A stretch of 5,388 nt of DNA from an uncultured bacterium (GTDB lineage: Bacteria > Actinomycetota > Coriobacteriia > Coriobacteriales > Coriobacteriaceae). The translations under genes were made by a program, and so were the position numbers. Under the pieces are notes generated by a model that ran no database searches, was not told the DNA's origin, and worked only from the letters and a program-made list of their open reading frames with translations. The stretch spans positions 1-5,388 of the forward strand of contig CAJMPF010000132.1 in the NCBI GenBank assembly GCA_905215195.1. The letters are read 5' to 3'. Every line of letters starts with the position of its first letter. Within the stretch, counting starts at the first letter, position 1. Shown piece after piece: positions 4,256 to 5,388 of this stretch.

Positions 4256-5388
4256 CTAGCGCTTACGGATACCCCAGACCAAGGCTCCGACGCCGGCCAT
4301 GGCGACAACAAATGCCATAAGCAGAGCGGCGGCCTGCTGGTCACCCGTGGTGGGCAGGAAACCCTTGACCGTCTTGACGATGTTCGTCACGGTCTTGGGC
4401 GTGCCGGGATCGGGCGTCGGCACGGGCGTCTCGGGCTTCTTGTACGCGTTGTTGAACACGATACCCTCGACGCTCTTGTCGCCCTTAGTATAGGTAACGC
4501 TCGCCTTGAGGTTACCCTCACCGTCGTCGACCACGTTGACGGTCGCGGTAAAGACGGACTTGTCGTAGGTCATACCGGCCTCGTCGCCCTTGACCTCGCT
4601 GATGGTGTAGACGTGCGTGCCGGGCTCGCTGTACTCGAACTTATCGAAGCTGATCTTACCGTCGGCATCGTTGGTGACGGTGGACTCGATGCCCTCGCCA
4701 ACGAGCTTAAAGCTAAACTCGTCCTTCTTGAGCTCGCGCCCCTCGAGCACCTTGATGGCGCCGATGGAAACCTGCGTAGGCATGGCGTGATACTTGTTGG
4801 TAAAGCCAGCCGACTCGGTGGTTCCCTCGAGCTTGTGCGTCACGGTCAGCGTGCCATCGCCGTTGTCGGAGACGGTGGTCACGACGGTGTAGGTCGTGCC
4901 GTCATAGGTGACGCCCTTGTACAGGCCGAGCGCGTTGGGGCAAGCCTCGCGCAGCGTGTACGTGTGCGTGCCGGGTGCCTCGTAGCTGATCGGGCTCAGT
5001 GTCACAGTGCCGTTGGCGTCGTTGGCGCCGCTTGCGACAACCACGTCGTCCTCGAGCAGATCGAACGTGAACTCGCCGACTGCAAGGTCGCGTCCGGTCA
5101 GACGCTTGACCGTCTTGACCTGATCGGTCACGGACGAATCGGTAGGCGTTACGCTGTAGGTGTTGGTGAACGTGAAGGCAGCACCGTCGTCGCCTTCGCG
5201 CTTGACGCTCAGATGTCCGGCGCCGTCGTCAGTCACGGTATAGGAAACCTTGCGCGTGGCGTTGGCATCGTTGGTCACGCCAGGGGCGCTGCCGGTCTCG
5301 GTCACCGTATAGGCAAAGGTGTGCGAGCGCGGAGCGGTGGGGGCCGCAGGCTCGGACTCGTCGACATTGGCGTCAGCGGCGGGGTCGG
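4256..5388 (-). CDS. LPXTG-anchored surface protein with pilin-type isopeptide repeats, C-terminal part (cut by window edge)
   Basis: Sortase-anchored surface or pilus protein; 376 residues are visible and the N-terminus lies beyond the right edge. Numbering starts at the first whole codon in the window. An acidic, Ala/Pro-rich stretch (1-20) precedes the end of a first repeat (about 21-80; E30 in YTVTE, N75 in FTNTY). Two full repeats follow. One spans about 88-203 (K94, E147 in YTLRE, N197 in FTNKY); the other about 205-315 (K212, E264 in YTISE, N313 in FNNAY). This Lys...Glu...Asn pattern, with GR-[DE]-L-x(4)-F-x-F after the Lys, is that of Spy0128/FctA-like domains, where an internal Lys-Asn isopeptide bond forms with help from the Glu. 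A Pro-rich linker (316-333), LPTTG (344-348), a hydrophobic helix (about 351-373) and the tail RKR complete a sorting signal. The GTG at 5305 is an internal Val codon: the frame stays open upstream and codes repeat sequence. Adhesion or pilus role is inferred; no sortase gene is in view. Confidence 0.92.
   Translation of the reverse strand, partial: DPAADANVDESEPAAPTAPRSHTFAYTVTETGSAPGVTNDANATRKVSYTVTDDGAGHLSVKREGDDGAAFTFTNTYSVTPTDSSVTDQVKTVKRLTGRDLAVGEFTFDLLEDDVVVASGANDANGTVTLSPISYEAPGTHTYTLREACPNALGLYKGVTYDGTTYTVVTTVSDNGDGTLTVTHKLEGTTESAGFTNKYHAMPTQVSIGAIKVLEGRELKKDEFSFKLVGEGIESTVTNDADGKISFDKFEYSEPGTHVYTISEVKGDEAGMTYDKSVFTATVNVVDDGEGNLKASVTYTKGDKSVEGIVFNNAYKKPETPVPTPDPGTPKTVTNIVKTVKGFLPTTGDQQAAALLMAFVVAMAGVGALVWGIRKR
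4436..4774 (-). repeat. Isopeptide repeat 3 (coding)
   Basis: Encodes about 113 residues from QVSIGAIKVLEGREL to FNNAYKKP, the domain nearest the cell wall. The expected bond joins the Lys of AIKVLEGR to the second Asn of FNNAY, with the Glu of YTISE as helper. It is followed directly by the Pro-rich linker and sorting signal. Confidence 0.8.
4778..5125 (-). repeat. Isopeptide repeat 2 (coding)
   Basis: Encodes about 116 residues from the KTVKRLTGRDL segment to FTNKYHAMP. It aligns with the next repeat at the Lys block (TGRDLAVGEFTF / EGRELKKDEFSF), the Glu block (PGTHTYTLRE / PGTHVYTISE) and the Asn block (FTNKY / FNNAY). It differs from its neighbours in carrying a single cysteine just after the Glu block (REACPNALG). 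That is unusual for a secreted wall protein and leaves no partner for a disulfide in the visible part. Confidence 0.8.

Noticed and set aside
5303..5305. GTG as the start of the surface protein
   Set aside because: The frame stays open upstream to the window edge and codes the expected repeat sequence (HTFAYTVTE), so this GTG is an internal valine.

Overview
The window looks like chromosomal DNA from a high-GC, Gram-positive anaerobe of the Coriobacteriia, most likely Collinsella-like. This is an inference from the strong G/C third-position bias in the genes, the LPXTG surface protein built from pilin-type isopeptide repeats, and the general gene style. No rRNA or other marker fixes the taxon.

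Layout. Positions 1-739 (minus) hold the N-terminal 246 residues of an ABC-2 type permease that runs off the left edge. Positions 749-1687 (minus) hold its ABC ATPase; the permease's Shine-Dalgarno sequence overlaps the ATPase stop codon. A 199-bp divergent intergenic region (1688-1886) carries a perfect 9-bp inverted repeat and a -10-like box placed so that the next gene would be leaderless. Positions 1887-3029 (plus) encode a five-helix membrane histidine kinase of the HisKA_3/HATPase_c type, overlapping by one base a LuxR/NarL-type response regulator at 3029-3658. Positions 3659-4255 are a gene-free, convergent region with two 122-bp palindromic elements in opposite orientation and several hairpins, including a bidirectional terminator. 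Positions 4256-5388 (minus) hold the C-terminal part of a cell-wall-anchored, isopeptide-repeat (Spy0128/FctA-like) surface protein that runs off the right edge.

How the genes may work together. Kinase, regulator, ATPase and permease form a divergent two-component/ABC-exporter module. It resembles in gene content the LnrJK-LnrLMN (YfiJK-YfiLMN) type of system, in which an intramembrane-sensing kinase and its NarL-type regulator induce an exporter of membrane-active compounds. The substrate here cannot be read from the sequence. The surface protein is probably a separate transcription unit, insulated by the terminators in the convergent gap.

The least explained part is the 3659-4255 gap. Its two equal-length 122-bp palindromic copies share a 19-bp core at exactly the same internal offset, which suggests a defined repeat family rather than chance hairpins.
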